Positions 27,608 to 35,673 of a stretch of 37,373 bases of DNA are shown one piece after another (position 1 is the stretch's first letter; each line of letters opens with the position of its first letter). The position numbers were made by a program, and so were the translations under genes. The notes under the pieces were generated by a model. It searched no databases. It was given only the letters and a program-made list of their open reading frames with translations, and was not told where the DNA came from. Source of the stretch: Sphingobium sp. (lineage in GTDB: Bacteria > Pseudomonadota > Alphaproteobacteria > Sphingomonadales > Sphingomonadaceae); the NCBI GenBank assembly GCA_003248935.1, contig QFQF01000022.1:1-37373 (forward strand), read 5' to 3'.

Positions 27608-28519
27608 TCAGCTACCCGGCATCGGCCCCGCGAGCAGCAGGGGATCGATCCGTGCGTCGTCCCATTTGAGCGCCCAGTGGAGATGCGGGCCGCTCGCCCG
27701 GCCGGTGGCGCCGACCGCGCCCAGGGGTTGCCCCTTCGCCACATGATCCCCCTCCTTCACATCGATGCGAGAGAGGTGGAGGAAGGCGCTGTTGAGGCCC
27801 ATGCCATGATCGATGATCAGCAGGTTGCCCTCCAGCGTAAATGGGTGATCGGCCGCCAGAACCACCACGCCGTCGGCGGGCGACAGCACCGTGGCACCGG
27901 TCCCGGCCGCGATATCGACGCCGCCGTGGAACGCCCCCGCCTCCCCGCCGCGATAGATGCGCTGGGCACCGAACAGGCCGGATATCCGGCCGGTGCGCGG
28001 CCAGGCGAAACGTTGCCGCCAGCCCTGACTGCCGGACCGGACGGCGCGGGCCGCGGCAATTTGCTCCAGTTCCGGCTTGCGCAGGGCAAGAAACGCCTCG
28101 GTGCTGGCGACCGGGCGCATCGGCACGTTGACCCGTTCGATCGGCCAGTCGCGCGGGGCGACCGTCAGCGGCTGGCGGACGGTGCGCCCGTCCGGCATCG
28201 TCGCGAGCAGAACGGCGGATGGCCCGGCATCCCGGTCGAAAGCGATGAGGAAGCGCCCGTCGGCCGCGATTCCCACGGGCCTGCCGTCGAGCGTCAGGCT
28301 GGCCGTGCCGCGCGGCGCGGTGCCAAGCGCGGCGCCGCCCTGCATGATCGCGCCCTCAAGCGCGAAGTCGGCGGGCAGCGGCTCCTGCGTGATGCGCACT
28401 TCCGGCGCCCGTGCAATGGCCGGGCCGGGTTCCGCCGGTCGCGGCGCGGCGCAGGCGCCCAGCATCGTCGACAGCATGGCGGCCGACAGCGCCGGTCCGG
28501 CAATCCGGCGCGGGATCAA
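27608..28519 (-). CDS. M23-family peptidase lipoprotein (LytM-type)
   Basis: The 303-aa protein begins with a lipoprotein signal ending LGAC (Cys23), so it is probably anchored to a membrane and faces the periplasm. A beta-rich N-terminal domain (about 40-130) precedes a LytM/M23 domain (about 170-295). The zinc ligands are present: His198 and Asp202 in FHGGVDIA, His279 and His281 in GPHLHW, so it should be an active peptidoglycan endopeptidase. It overlaps the DUF2093 gene by ATGA and follows xseA, a grouping I associate with sphingomonads. The likely job is cell-wall remodelling. Confidence 0.88.
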   Translation of the reverse strand: MIPRRIAGPALSAAMLSTMLGACAAPRPAEPGPAIARAPEVRITQEPLPADFALEGAIMQGGAALGTAPRGTASLTLDGRPVGIAADGRFLIAFDRDAGPSAVLLATMPDGRTVRQPLTVAPRDWPIERVNVPMRPVASTEAFLALRKPELEQIAAARAVRSGSQGWRQRFAWPRTGRISGLFGAQRIYRGGEAGAFHGGVDIAAGTGATVLSPADGVVVLAADHPFTLEGNLLIIDHGMGLNSAFLHLSRIDVKEGDHVAKGQPLGAVGATGRASGPHLHWALKWDDARIDPLLLAGPMPGS

Positions 28520-28743
28520 TCGACGAGACCGCGCTTCGCCCGGTCCTGCAACTCCGCCTCCACCGACAGCGCCGCGCTGGCATAGGCCTCCTGCCGCGCA
28601 ATGCTCCAGTAACGCAGATCCTCCAGCGGGATGCGCTGGCCGCTCACCGCGCAGAGCACATGATCACCGGCCGACAGCACCCGAAAGCTGTAGGGCATAT
28701 AGTGCAGCCGGGCCGGCGGGCGTTCCCTGTTCGACATCAGCAT
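28516..28743 (-). CDS. DUF2093 family protein
   Basis: A 75-aa protein with RLHYMPYSFRVLSAGDHVLC, AVSGQRIPLEDLRYWSIARQ and EAYASAALSVEAE, a conserved pattern in alphaproteobacteria known as DUF2093. The family's function is not known. It lies 33 bp after xseA and is translationally coupled to the M23 gene (ATGA overlap). The start may be MLMSN or the inner MSN at 28737. Confidence 0.85.
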   Translation of the reverse strand: MLMSNRERPPARLHYMPYSFRVLSAGDHVLCAVSGQRIPLEDLRYWSIARQEAYASAALSVEAELQDRAKRGLVD

Positions 28744-28776
28744 CGGTCTGTGTTCCGCATCCTTCTGGCGACAGCG

Positions 28777-30255
28777 TCAGGAAAACAGATCCTGCTGCCG
28801 GGTTTCCTGGCCTTCGCGCGGCTTGCGCACGGCGGGGCGAACAACCGATATATCCACCGTCGCCGCTTTCTCAACCCCGGCACCGACCTGCGCGCCCACT
28901 TCGCCGTCCGCAAAGCGCAGCGTGACGTGGCCGGCCGCCTGCGCCTGCGCCACGTCGCGCACCAGCCGTCCGCCCGCCATCACCCGCGCAAAGCCGCGCG
29001 AGAGCGGCCGGTCGGGGTCGAGCGAGACGGCAAGGCGCCACAGCCGGTCCAACGCCTGCCGCCCGTCCGCAAGTGGCCGCGTCAGCATCTGCGGACGCAG
29101 GCGCGACATCTGCAACCGCTGCCATTCGCGCGCCAGCCGGTTCTGCAGCAGCACCGGGCGAAGCGCGCCGCTCTTCTCCGCCAGTTCCCGCCTGGCGTGG
29201 GTCAGCCGGTGCTGGAGACCCCGGCCCAGCCGGTCGCCAAGGTCGTCCGCCTTCTGCCGCTGCGGCGCGAGCAGCGTATCGGGCCGGGGCATCAGCCGCG
29301 CCTGCGCCTCCAGCCGCTCGCGTGCCTGTGCGGCGTTACGCCGGACGGCCCGGTTGGCGCGCAGCCCCTGCTCCGCCAGCATCGCCAGCAGCTCCGCACG
29401 GACCGGCACCGCCATCTCGGCGGCTGCGGTCGGCGTCGGCGCGCGCACGTCGGCGGCGAAATCGCACAGGGTCGTGTCCGTCTCATGCCCGACGGCGGAA
29501 ATGATCGGGATCGAACATTCGGCGACCGCACGCACGACCACCTCTTCATTGAAGGCCCACAGGTCCTCGATCGATCCGCCGCCGCGCGCGACGATGACGA
29601 GATCCGGGCGCGGCACCGGCCCGCCGGGACGCATCGCGTCGAAACCGCGCACCGCCGCCGCAACCTGCTGCGCCGCCGTCTCCCCCTGCACCAGCACCGG
29701 CCAGAGCAGGACATGGGTCGGGCAGCGATCCTCCAGCCGGTGGAGAATATCACGGATGACCGCGCCGGTCGGCGACGTGACCACGCCGATGACGCGCGGC
29801 AGGAACGGCAACGGCACCTTGCGCGCGGGATCGAACAGCCCTTCGGCGCCCAATTGACGCCTCAACCGTTCGAGCAGCGCCATCAGCGCGCCCTCCCCGG
29901 CCAGTTCCATCCGCTCGATCACGATCTGGTATTTGGACCGGCCGGGATAGGTGGTGAGGCGGCCGGTGGCGATCACCTCCACGCCGTCCTGCGGCGAGAA
30001 GGCAAGGCGGCCCGCCCCCCCCTTCCACATCACACCGTCGATCACGGCATTCTCGTCCTTCAGCGCCAGATAGAGATGGCCGGACGCCGCCCGCTTGAAC
30101 CCCGAAATCTCGCCGCGCAGCTTCACATGGCCAAAGCGATCCTCGACCGTGCGCTTGAGCAGGCCCGACAATTCGCTGACGGAAAGGGGCGGCGCGTTGT
30201 CGCCGGGGGTTTCCTCCGCTAACAGGCGGCCAGAATGGTCGAAATCAGGGGTCAT
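28777..30255 (-). CDS. xseA: Exodeoxyribonuclease VII large subunit
   Basis: The 492-aa protein starts with an OB-fold DNA-binding domain (about 22-120: LSVSELSGLLKRTVEDRFGH, VKLRGEISGFKRAASGHLYL). The catalytic middle follows (IGVVTSPTGAVIRDILHRLE, VIVARGGGSIEDLWAFNEE, ISAVGHETDTTLCDFAADVR), then a long coiled-coil region (about 300-400) that binds small XseB subunits. Exonuclease VII degrades single-stranded DNA from both ends into short oligonucleotides. xseB is not in the window. The start codon is only 8 bp from the divergent purD start. Confidence 0.95.
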   Translation of the reverse strand: MTPDFDHSGRLLAEETPGDNAPPLSVSELSGLLKRTVEDRFGHVKLRGEISGFKRAASGHLYLALKDENAVIDGVMWKGGAGRLAFSPQDGVEVIATGRLTTYPGRSKYQIVIERMELAGEGALMALLERLRRQLGAEGLFDPARKVPLPFLPRVIGVVTSPTGAVIRDILHRLEDRCPTHVLLWPVLVQGETAAQQVAAAVRGFDAMRPGGPVPRPDLVIVARGGGSIEDLWAFNEEVVVRAVAECSIPIISAVGHETDTTLCDFAADVRAPTPTAAAEMAVPVRAELLAMLAEQGLRANRAVRRNAAQARERLEAQARLMPRPDTLLAPQRQKADDLGDRLGRGLQHRLTHARRELAEKSGALRPVLLQNRLAREWQRLQMSRLRPQMLTRPLADGRQALDRLWRLAVSLDPDRPLSRGFARVMAGGRLVRDVAQAQAAGHVTLRFADGEVGAQVGAGVEKAATVDISVVRPAVRKPREGQETRQQDLFS

Positions 30256-30263
30256 AACGGTCG

Positions 30264-31556
30264 ATGAACATCCTCTTGCTGGGCGGCGGCGGGCGCGAAC
30301 ATGCGCTTGCCTGGCGAATGACGCAATCTCCGAGCCTTACGAAGCTGTATGCCGCGCCCGGCAACCCGGGCATAGCCGAGCATGCCGAACTGGTCGACAT
30401 CGATCCGGCCGATCATCGCGCGGTGATGGATTTCTGCATTCGCCACTCGATCGGCCTGGTGGTGATCGGGCCGGAAGCGCCGCTGGTCGACGGCCTTGGC
30501 GACAATCTGCGCACGATGGGCGTGCCGGTGTTCGGCCCCGACAGGAAACCGGCGCAGCTTGAAGGGTCGAAGGGCTTCACCAAGGATCTGTGCGCGCGCG
30601 CGGGCATCCCCACCGCCGCCTATGTCCGCACCACCAGCCGCGACGGTGCGCTCGCCGCGCTCGCCGACTTCGCGCTGCCGGTGGTCATCAAGGCGGACGG
30701 GCTTGCGGCGGGCAAGGGCGTCATCATCGCGGCGACGCGCGCGGAGGCCGAGGCGGCGATCGCCGAGATGTTCTCCGGCGCGTTCGGCAAGGCAGGCGAG
30801 GAAGTCGTGCTGGAGGAGTTCATGACCGGGGAAGAGGCGAGCTTCTTCGCGCTCACCGACGGCACGGCCGTGGCCCCCTTCGGATCAGCGCAGGACCACA
30901 AGCGCGTCGGCGACGGCGACACCGGCCCCAACACCGGCAGCATGGGTGCCTACAGCCCGGCGCCCGTCCTGACCCCGGAACTGGAAGCCCGGGTGATGGA
31001 GGCGATCGTCCGCCCGACGGTGGAAACGCTGGCGGCGGAGGGCATGCCCTATTCCGGCGTGCTCTATGCCGGCCTGATGCTGACGGCCGACGGCCCGAAG
31101 CTGATCGAATATAATGCGCGCTTCGGCGATCCGGAATGCCAGGTGCTGATGATGCGGCTGGAGGGAGACCTCGTCGCGCTGCTGCTGGCGGTCGCGCAGG
31201 GACGGCTGGCCGATCATGTTGCGCAGCATGGCCCGGTCACGCTCTCTCCGCGTACCGCCCTGACGGTGGTGATGGCGGCGAACGGTTATCCCGGCACGCC
31301 CGAGAAGGGCGGCGCCATATCCGGCATCGACGCGGCCGAGGCGAACGGCGCCAAGGTGTTCCATGCGGGCACGCTGGCCAGCGGGAACACGCTGGTCGCG
31401 AATGGCGGCCGCGTCCTCAACGTGACCGCGACGGGCGCGAGTGTGACGGAGGCGCAGCGGGCGGCCTATGCCGCGGTCGACGCCCTCTCCTTCCCCACCG
31501 GCTTCTGCCGCCGGGACATCGGCTGGCGCGAAGTGGAGCGGGAAACGAACGGATAG
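30264..31556 (+). CDS. purD: Phosphoribosylamine-glycine ligase (GARS)
   Basis: The 430-aa protein matches the usual PurD length. The N-terminal domain MNILLLGGGGREHALAWRM binds phosphoribosylamine; the ATP-grasp domain follows (FTKDLCARAGIPTAAYVRTT, LPVVIKADGLAAGKGVIIA, EEFMTGEEASFFALTDG, DHKRVGDGDTGPNTGSMGAY). Conserved EYNARFGDPECQ completes the active site. It joins 5-phosphoribosylamine and glycine with ATP in the second step of de novo purine synthesis. It is not in a pur operon here; the next gene starts 74 bp later. Confidence 0.97.
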   Translation: MNILLLGGGGREHALAWRMTQSPSLTKLYAAPGNPGIAEHAELVDIDPADHRAVMDFCIRHSIGLVVIGPEAPLVDGLGDNLRTMGVPVFGPDRKPAQLEGSKGFTKDLCARAGIPTAAYVRTTSRDGALAALADFALPVVIKADGLAAGKGVIIAATRAEAEAAIAEMFSGAFGKAGEEVVLEEFMTGEEASFFALTDGTAVAPFGSAQDHKRVGDGDTGPNTGSMGAYSPAPVLTPELEARVMEAIVRPTVETLAAEGMPYSGVLYAGLMLTADGPKLIEYNARFGDPECQVLMMRLEGDLVALLLAVAQGRLADHVAQHGPVTLSPRTALTVVMAANGYPGTPEKGGAISGIDAAEANGAKVFHAGTLASGNTLVANGGRVLNVTATGASVTEAQRAAYAAVDALSFPTGFCRRDIGWREVERETNG

Positions 31557-31630
31557 CCGCCGCCGGGCGGTGGACTCCCGCGTTCCTGTCGTTATCTTCG
31601 GGGAAAAGCCACCCAGGAAAGGATCGTTGC

Positions 31631-32182
31631 ATGAGTGAATTCCTCGCCAGCTATGGCCTCTGGCTGCTGCTCGCGCTCATCGTCGTCATCGCGCTGTTCC
31701 TCATCTTCTCGAAGAAGGACGAGGCACCGGGCGCCGACAGCTTCGCGGAGCAGGCGACGAAGCCGGTCGAGCCCCATGCATCGGTGCCGTCGACCCATGC
31801 GGCCCCGCCGCCTCCTGCTCCTGTCCCCGCCGAGCCGGTCGCCCTCGCGTCTCCGCCGCCCGCCAAGGTGAAGACGCCGGCGGCCGAACCTATACCGGCC
31901 CCGGCGGCCGCTCCTGCTGCTTCCACGCCCGCCGGGAAAGCGGCGGCCGACAACCTGTTGCTGCTGAAGGGCGTCGGGCCGAAGCTCAACACGCTGCTCG
32001 GGGAAATCGGCGTGACCAGCTTCGCCCAGATCGCGGCGTGGACCGACGCCGACATCGCCGCCGTCGACGCACGCCTCGGCAACTTCAAGGGCCGCCCCGT
32101 GCGCGACCACTGGGTCGATCAGGCAAAATATCTTGCCGCGGGCGACACCGCCGGTTTCGAGGCAAAATACGGAAAACTCTGA
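31631..32182 (+). CDS. Membrane-anchored helix-hairpin-helix domain protein
   Basis: Starts at the ATG at 31631 after AAAGGA. The 183-aa protein has an N-terminal membrane segment (about 9-27, LWLLLALIVVIALFLIF), a long Pro/Ala-rich linker (about 45-105) and a C-terminal helix-hairpin-helix-like domain (LLLLKGVGPKLNTLLGEIGV, TSFAQIAAWTDADIAAVDAR). The LKGVGPK motif is the type found in predicted flap-endonuclease-like or ribosomal L21-associated proteins. The combination of a membrane anchor, flexible arm and nucleic-acid-type fold is common in sphingomonads, but the role is unknown. It follows purD on the same strand. Confidence 0.8.
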   Translation: MSEFLASYGLWLLLALIVVIALFLIFSKKDEAPGADSFAEQATKPVEPHASVPSTHAAPPPPAPVPAEPVALASPPPAKVKTPAAEPIPAPAAAPAASTPAGKAAADNLLLLKGVGPKLNTLLGEIGVTSFAQIAAWTDADIAAVDARLGNFKGRPVRDHWVDQAKYLAAGDTAGFEAKYGKL

Positions 32183-32403
32183 TCCGGTACGGCGGCGCAA
32201 CAACGCCGCGTTCACCGGGACATCCGCACCGTACGGGAGGTTCCCGTGCCGCGCGAACGCCGTTTTCGTGCCCGGGTTCCCACTGATGCCGCATTGCAAC
32301 AGTGGCCGGCCGAAAGCGGCGTGCGCGACGAAACCCATTCCAGGCAGGGCGGTTTAGCCCCTCCCCGCAACAGAGACGCGGGAAGATTGCTTGGAGTTTG
32401 ATT

Positions 32404-32979
32404 ATGAAGACATTTCTGCTCGCCGCTGCCGCCACCTTCTTGGCGCTGCCGACAGCCGCCATCGCACAGGACGCGAACGGCCGGCCGTCCGAAGCCACGG
32501 CGCCCGACGGCACCCCCGCATTCGGCATCGAACCCTATGTCGGCGTACTCGGCGGCTATCATACATTCGACAAGGACAGCGAGTTCGGTTCGCCACGCGG
32601 CGGCCGGATGAACGGCGGCCTTGTCAGCGGCGTCGCGGGTGTGAACCTGCCGCTCGGCCCCGCCTTCGTCGGCGTTGAAGGCAATGCGACGAAGGGCTTC
32701 GGCGATATCGACTGGGAATATGGTGTGCGTGGCCGGGTCGGTGCCCGGGCCGGTGAAAGCGGCATGATCTTCGCATCCGCCGGCTACCAGTGGGTGAACG
32801 GCAAGCGCGCGTACAGCGACCAGAAGGACTGGATCTATGGCGTCGGCGTTGAGGTCGGGCCGAAGGACATCGGCCTGGGCGGCGTCACCGGCAACAGCGG
32901 CGTCCGCCTGCGCCTGCAGGCGGAGACCTATGACTTCTCCAGCATCCGCCCGATGGCGGGTGTGATCTTCCACTTCTGA
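32404..32979 (+). CDS. Small outer-membrane beta-barrel protein, opacity/porin-like
   Basis: The 191-aa protein starts MKTFLLAAAATFLALPTAAIA, a cleavable signal peptide, with a GGAG site upstream. The mature chain alternates hydrophobic and polar residues (VGVLGGYHTFDKDSEFGS, GPAFVGVEGNATKGFGDIDW, GRVGARAGESGMIFASAGYQ) in about eight strands and ends in Phe (MAGVIFHF), the barrel-insertion signal. This suits the eight-stranded opacity/OmpX-like group. Ligand or adhesion roles are not evident. The 221-bp gap before it holds no gene. Confidence 0.8.
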   Translation: MKTFLLAAAATFLALPTAAIAQDANGRPSEATAPDGTPAFGIEPYVGVLGGYHTFDKDSEFGSPRGGRMNGGLVSGVAGVNLPLGPAFVGVEGNATKGFGDIDWEYGVRGRVGARAGESGMIFASAGYQWVNGKRAYSDQKDWIYGVGVEVGPKDIGLGGVTGNSGVRLRLQAETYDFSSIRPMAGVIFHF

Positions 32980-33348
32980 CCACGACATGGCCCGGCGCGC
33001 GCCTGGCGCGTCGGGCGATAATGCCTGAATACCGCGTCAATCCGCCCTCTTGTGGTCCGGGCATCCCGCGATGCGCTGTCATCGCGGACCGTCATCGATG
33101 GCATCTGCGGCCGCGCGGCCAAAGTGGGACACGGGCATCGGTGCTCAATAAAGCCTCCGGCGCCGTGGATTCTCTGATTAGTGCTGCGGGCTATTCTCGG
33201 GGTTCATGGACAACCGCCGGGTCGGGCGTGACGCTTCGGCCAGCGCAGCCTCAGATACCATAAATGCTGCCTTTGCGCTTTGCGAGGCCACTTGGCTTCC
33301 CCCCTTGCTCCTACACCGTGTGTAACACCGACAGGTAGCAAGGGCGTT
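32980..33348. other. 369-bp region without a gene
   Basis: No frame on either strand has a good start and coding bias. It ends at the tRNA terminator hairpin. I see no clear repeat or riboswitch. Confidence 0.6.
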
Positions 33349-33395
33349 AAAAAAGGCCCGGATTTCCACCATATTTAGGAAATCCGGGCCTTTTT
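33349..33395. terminator. Strong bidirectional terminator downstream of tRNA-Ala
   Basis: A perfect 13-bp stem GGCCCGGATTTCC / GGAAATCCGGGCC (33355-33367, 33378-33390) with a 10-nt loop, an A6 run before and a T5 run after. It lies 7 bp from the tRNA 3' end and ends that transcript leftward; it can also stop rightward transcription. Confidence 0.9.
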
Positions 33396-33402
33396 GGAAT
33401 TC

Positions 33403-33478
<76 letters not shown>

Positions 33479-33633
33479 TCAAAGGAGCGCTGCCTATAGA
33501 AGAGGGCGGGCGCCCTTGCAACGGTCTTTTGCGTGACGCTTCACGATCGCTTCAAAGGCCATGGATTCTGGCGCCAATATCCTGACATCGCTGGATATTA
33601 TCGCATTCGATGCCCCGAAGACGGATGCCGTCT

Positions 33634-35073
33634 TCAGGCCGTGGTGCCGAACCCGTAAGAGAGGAAGTCGGGCAGCGGTCCGTTCCAGCCGTCGTCCGGC
33701 TCGTCATCCTGCATGTCGCGTTTCGGGCGCGCGGCGGGCGGCGGCGTGCGACGCTCCTCGGCCTTCCGCTCGCTGCGCTCGTTTCTGGCGCCTTCACTTC
33801 TGGCACCCTCTTTCCTGCCGCCATCGCTCCTGCCGCTCTGGCGAGGCTCAGGCGCGCGATCGCGATCACGGCCGCTGCCCTTGCGGTCGCGACGGTCGCT
33901 CCGGCGGCTGGTCTCGCGCTCCTCCGCCTCGACCGGGGCCGCGTCGGAACCGGCGCCAGGCGTCCGCTCGACCCGCGCGATCTGCGTCCCGATCAGCTTC
34001 TGGATATTGTCGACCGCCTCCGCGTCCTCGGCGGTGACGAAGGTATAGGCGACGCCCTTGGCCCCCGCACGGCCGGTGCGGCCGATGCGGTGGACATAAT
34101 CGTCCGGATGCCAGGGCGCGTCGAAATTGTAGACGTGGCTGACGCCCTTGATGTCGAGGCCGCGCGCGGCGACGTCGGACGCGACCAGGATGTTGACGTC
34201 GCCCTTCTTGAACCGCTCCAGTTCGGCGAGGCGCGCCGTCTGGTCGATGTCGCCGTGGATCTCGCCCGAGCGGAAGCCGTGGCGCTGCAGGCTCTTGTTC
34301 AGCTCGCGCACCGTCGTCTTGCGGTTGCAGAAGATGATCGCGGTCTGCACATCCTCGCCGCGCAGCAGGTCGCGCAGCACGTCCCGCTTCTTGCGCGAAT
34401 CGACCGGCACCAGCCACTGGGTGATGTTGGACGAAGCGGTCGCGGGCCGCGCCACCTCGATATATTTGGGGTTGGTCAGGAACCGGTCGGACAGCTTCTT
34501 GATCGGCGGCGGCATCGTCGCGGAGAACAGCAAGGTCTGCCTGTTCGCGGGCAGCTTCGTGCAGATGTTCTCGATGTCGGGGATGAACCCCATGTCGAGC
34601 ATCCGGTCGGCCTCGTCGATCACCAGCAGGCCGCAGCCGGTGAGCAGGATGTTGCCCCGCTCGAACAGGTCCATCAGGCGGCCGGGCGTCGCGATCAGCA
34701 CGTCGACGCCCTTTTCCAGCGCCTTCACCTGATCGCCCATCGACACGCCGCCGATCAGCAGGGCCATGGAGAGCTTGTGGTGCTTGCCGTACTTCTCGAA
34801 ATTCTCCGCCACCTGCGCCGCCAGTTCGCGCGTCGGTTCCAGGATCAGCGACCGGGGCATGCGCGCCCGGCTGCGGCCATGGGCCAGGATGTCGATCATC
34901 GGCAACACGAAGGACGCCGTCTTGCCGGTGCCGGTCTGGGCGATGCCGATGATGTCCTTCATCATCAGGACGGGCGGGATCGCCTGCGCCTGGATCGGCG
35001 TGGGCGTGTCATATCCTGCCTCTGTAACGGCTCGGAGCAATTCGTCGGATAGGCCGAGGTCGGCGAAGGTCAT
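33634..35073 (-). CDS. rhlE: DEAD-box ATP-dependent RNA helicase, RhlE-like
   Basis: The 479-aa protein has all core motifs: Q-motif region TPTPIQAQAIP, motif I AQTGTGKT (45-52), PTREL (80-84), DEAD (153-156), SAT (184-186), then the second RecA domain with ARGLDIKGV and HRIGRTGR. After residue 375 comes a charged tail rich in Arg, Ser, Glu and Gly (RKEGARSEGARNERSERK), typical of low-complexity RNA-binding tails. RhlE-type helicases unwind short RNA duplexes in ribosome assembly and RNA turnover, often more in the cold. It is transcribed alone, between the tRNA and a small secreted protein gene. Confidence 0.92.
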   Translation of the reverse strand: MTFADLGLSDELLRAVTEAGYDTPTPIQAQAIPPVLMMKDIIGIAQTGTGKTASFVLPMIDILAHGRSRARMPRSLILEPTRELAAQVAENFEKYGKHHKLSMALLIGGVSMGDQVKALEKGVDVLIATPGRLMDLFERGNILLTGCGLLVIDEADRMLDMGFIPDIENICTKLPANRQTLLFSATMPPPIKKLSDRFLTNPKYIEVARPATASSNITQWLVPVDSRKKRDVLRDLLRGEDVQTAIIFCNRKTTVRELNKSLQRHGFRSGEIHGDIDQTARLAELERFKKGDVNILVASDVAARGLDIKGVSHVYNFDAPWHPDDYVHRIGRTGRAGAKGVAYTFVTAEDAEAVDNIQKLIGTQIARVERTPGAGSDAAPVEAEERETSRRSDRRDRKGSGRDRDRAPEPRQSGRSDGGRKEGARSEGARNERSERKAEERRTPPPAARPKRDMQDDEPDDGWNGPLPDFLSYGFGTTA

Positions 35074-35173
35074 TCAGTTGTCCGGAACAGGAGGGCTTCG
35101 CGCCGGGCGCAGCCCCGCGCCAAAGTCGCGCGGGCCTTGCGAAAGAATATGCGAATTGTCAAGAAATTCCGCG

Positions 35174-35617
35174 TTATTCCTCGGGAACGAGCTTGCGGAA
35201 GGTGTCGATCTCGCACTCGGTCCCGCCCCGCGCCTGGATCGCGTCCCGCCCGGCGCACAGCGAACCGTCCTTCGTCGGCTCGATGTAGAAGCCGGACCAG
35301 AAGTTCACCGACTGGCAACCACGCTCCAGCCGGGCGCGGAATCGCTTGCCGTCGACCATCAGCATGTCGATGCCGTCGTCGACGATGATGTTCGCCTGCC
35401 GGATGGACCGGATGGCGACGCATTTGGGGCCCTTCTTCTCGTCCCACGCGACCGGCGGCGGCGCCTGGACACGGCCCCGCGCCCGCGCCAGCGGCACGCG
35501 GATGATCACCCGCTGCTCGATGGTCAACTGCGCCAGTTGCACGTCACCGGCGGCCGGGGAACCAAGCATCAGCATTATCGGAAACAGGAAATGCAATACG
35601 GCCCCCTTTCGGGGCAT
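35174..35617 (-). CDS. Small secreted protein with four cysteines, function unknown
   Basis: A 147-aa protein with an N-terminal signal (AVLHFLFPIMLMLGSPAAG). The mature part has four Cys (GPKCVAIRS, ERGCQSVNFW, GSLCAGRD, GTECEID), enough for two disulfides in the periplasm. I recall similar uncharacterised proteins in sphingomonads but no named family. It is divergent from the FAD-dehydrogenase gene by 56 bp and upstream of the helicase gene on the same strand. Confidence 0.7.
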   Translation of the reverse strand: MPRKGAVLHFLFPIMLMLGSPAAGDVQLAQLTIEQRVIIRVPLARARGRVQAPPPVAWDEKKGPKCVAIRSIRQANIIVDDGIDMLMVDGKRFRARLERGCQSVNFWSGFYIEPTKDGSLCAGRDAIQARGGTECEIDTFRKLVPEE

Positions 35618-35673
35618 AGTGAACTAGCGTCGCATGGTTGAACAGCCGATGAATTCAGGGGCATAAGACGGCG

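Noticed and set aside
28411..30222. 603-codon open frame on the plus strand
   Set aside because: Antisense to xseA, the DUF2093 gene and part of the M23 gene; no domain.
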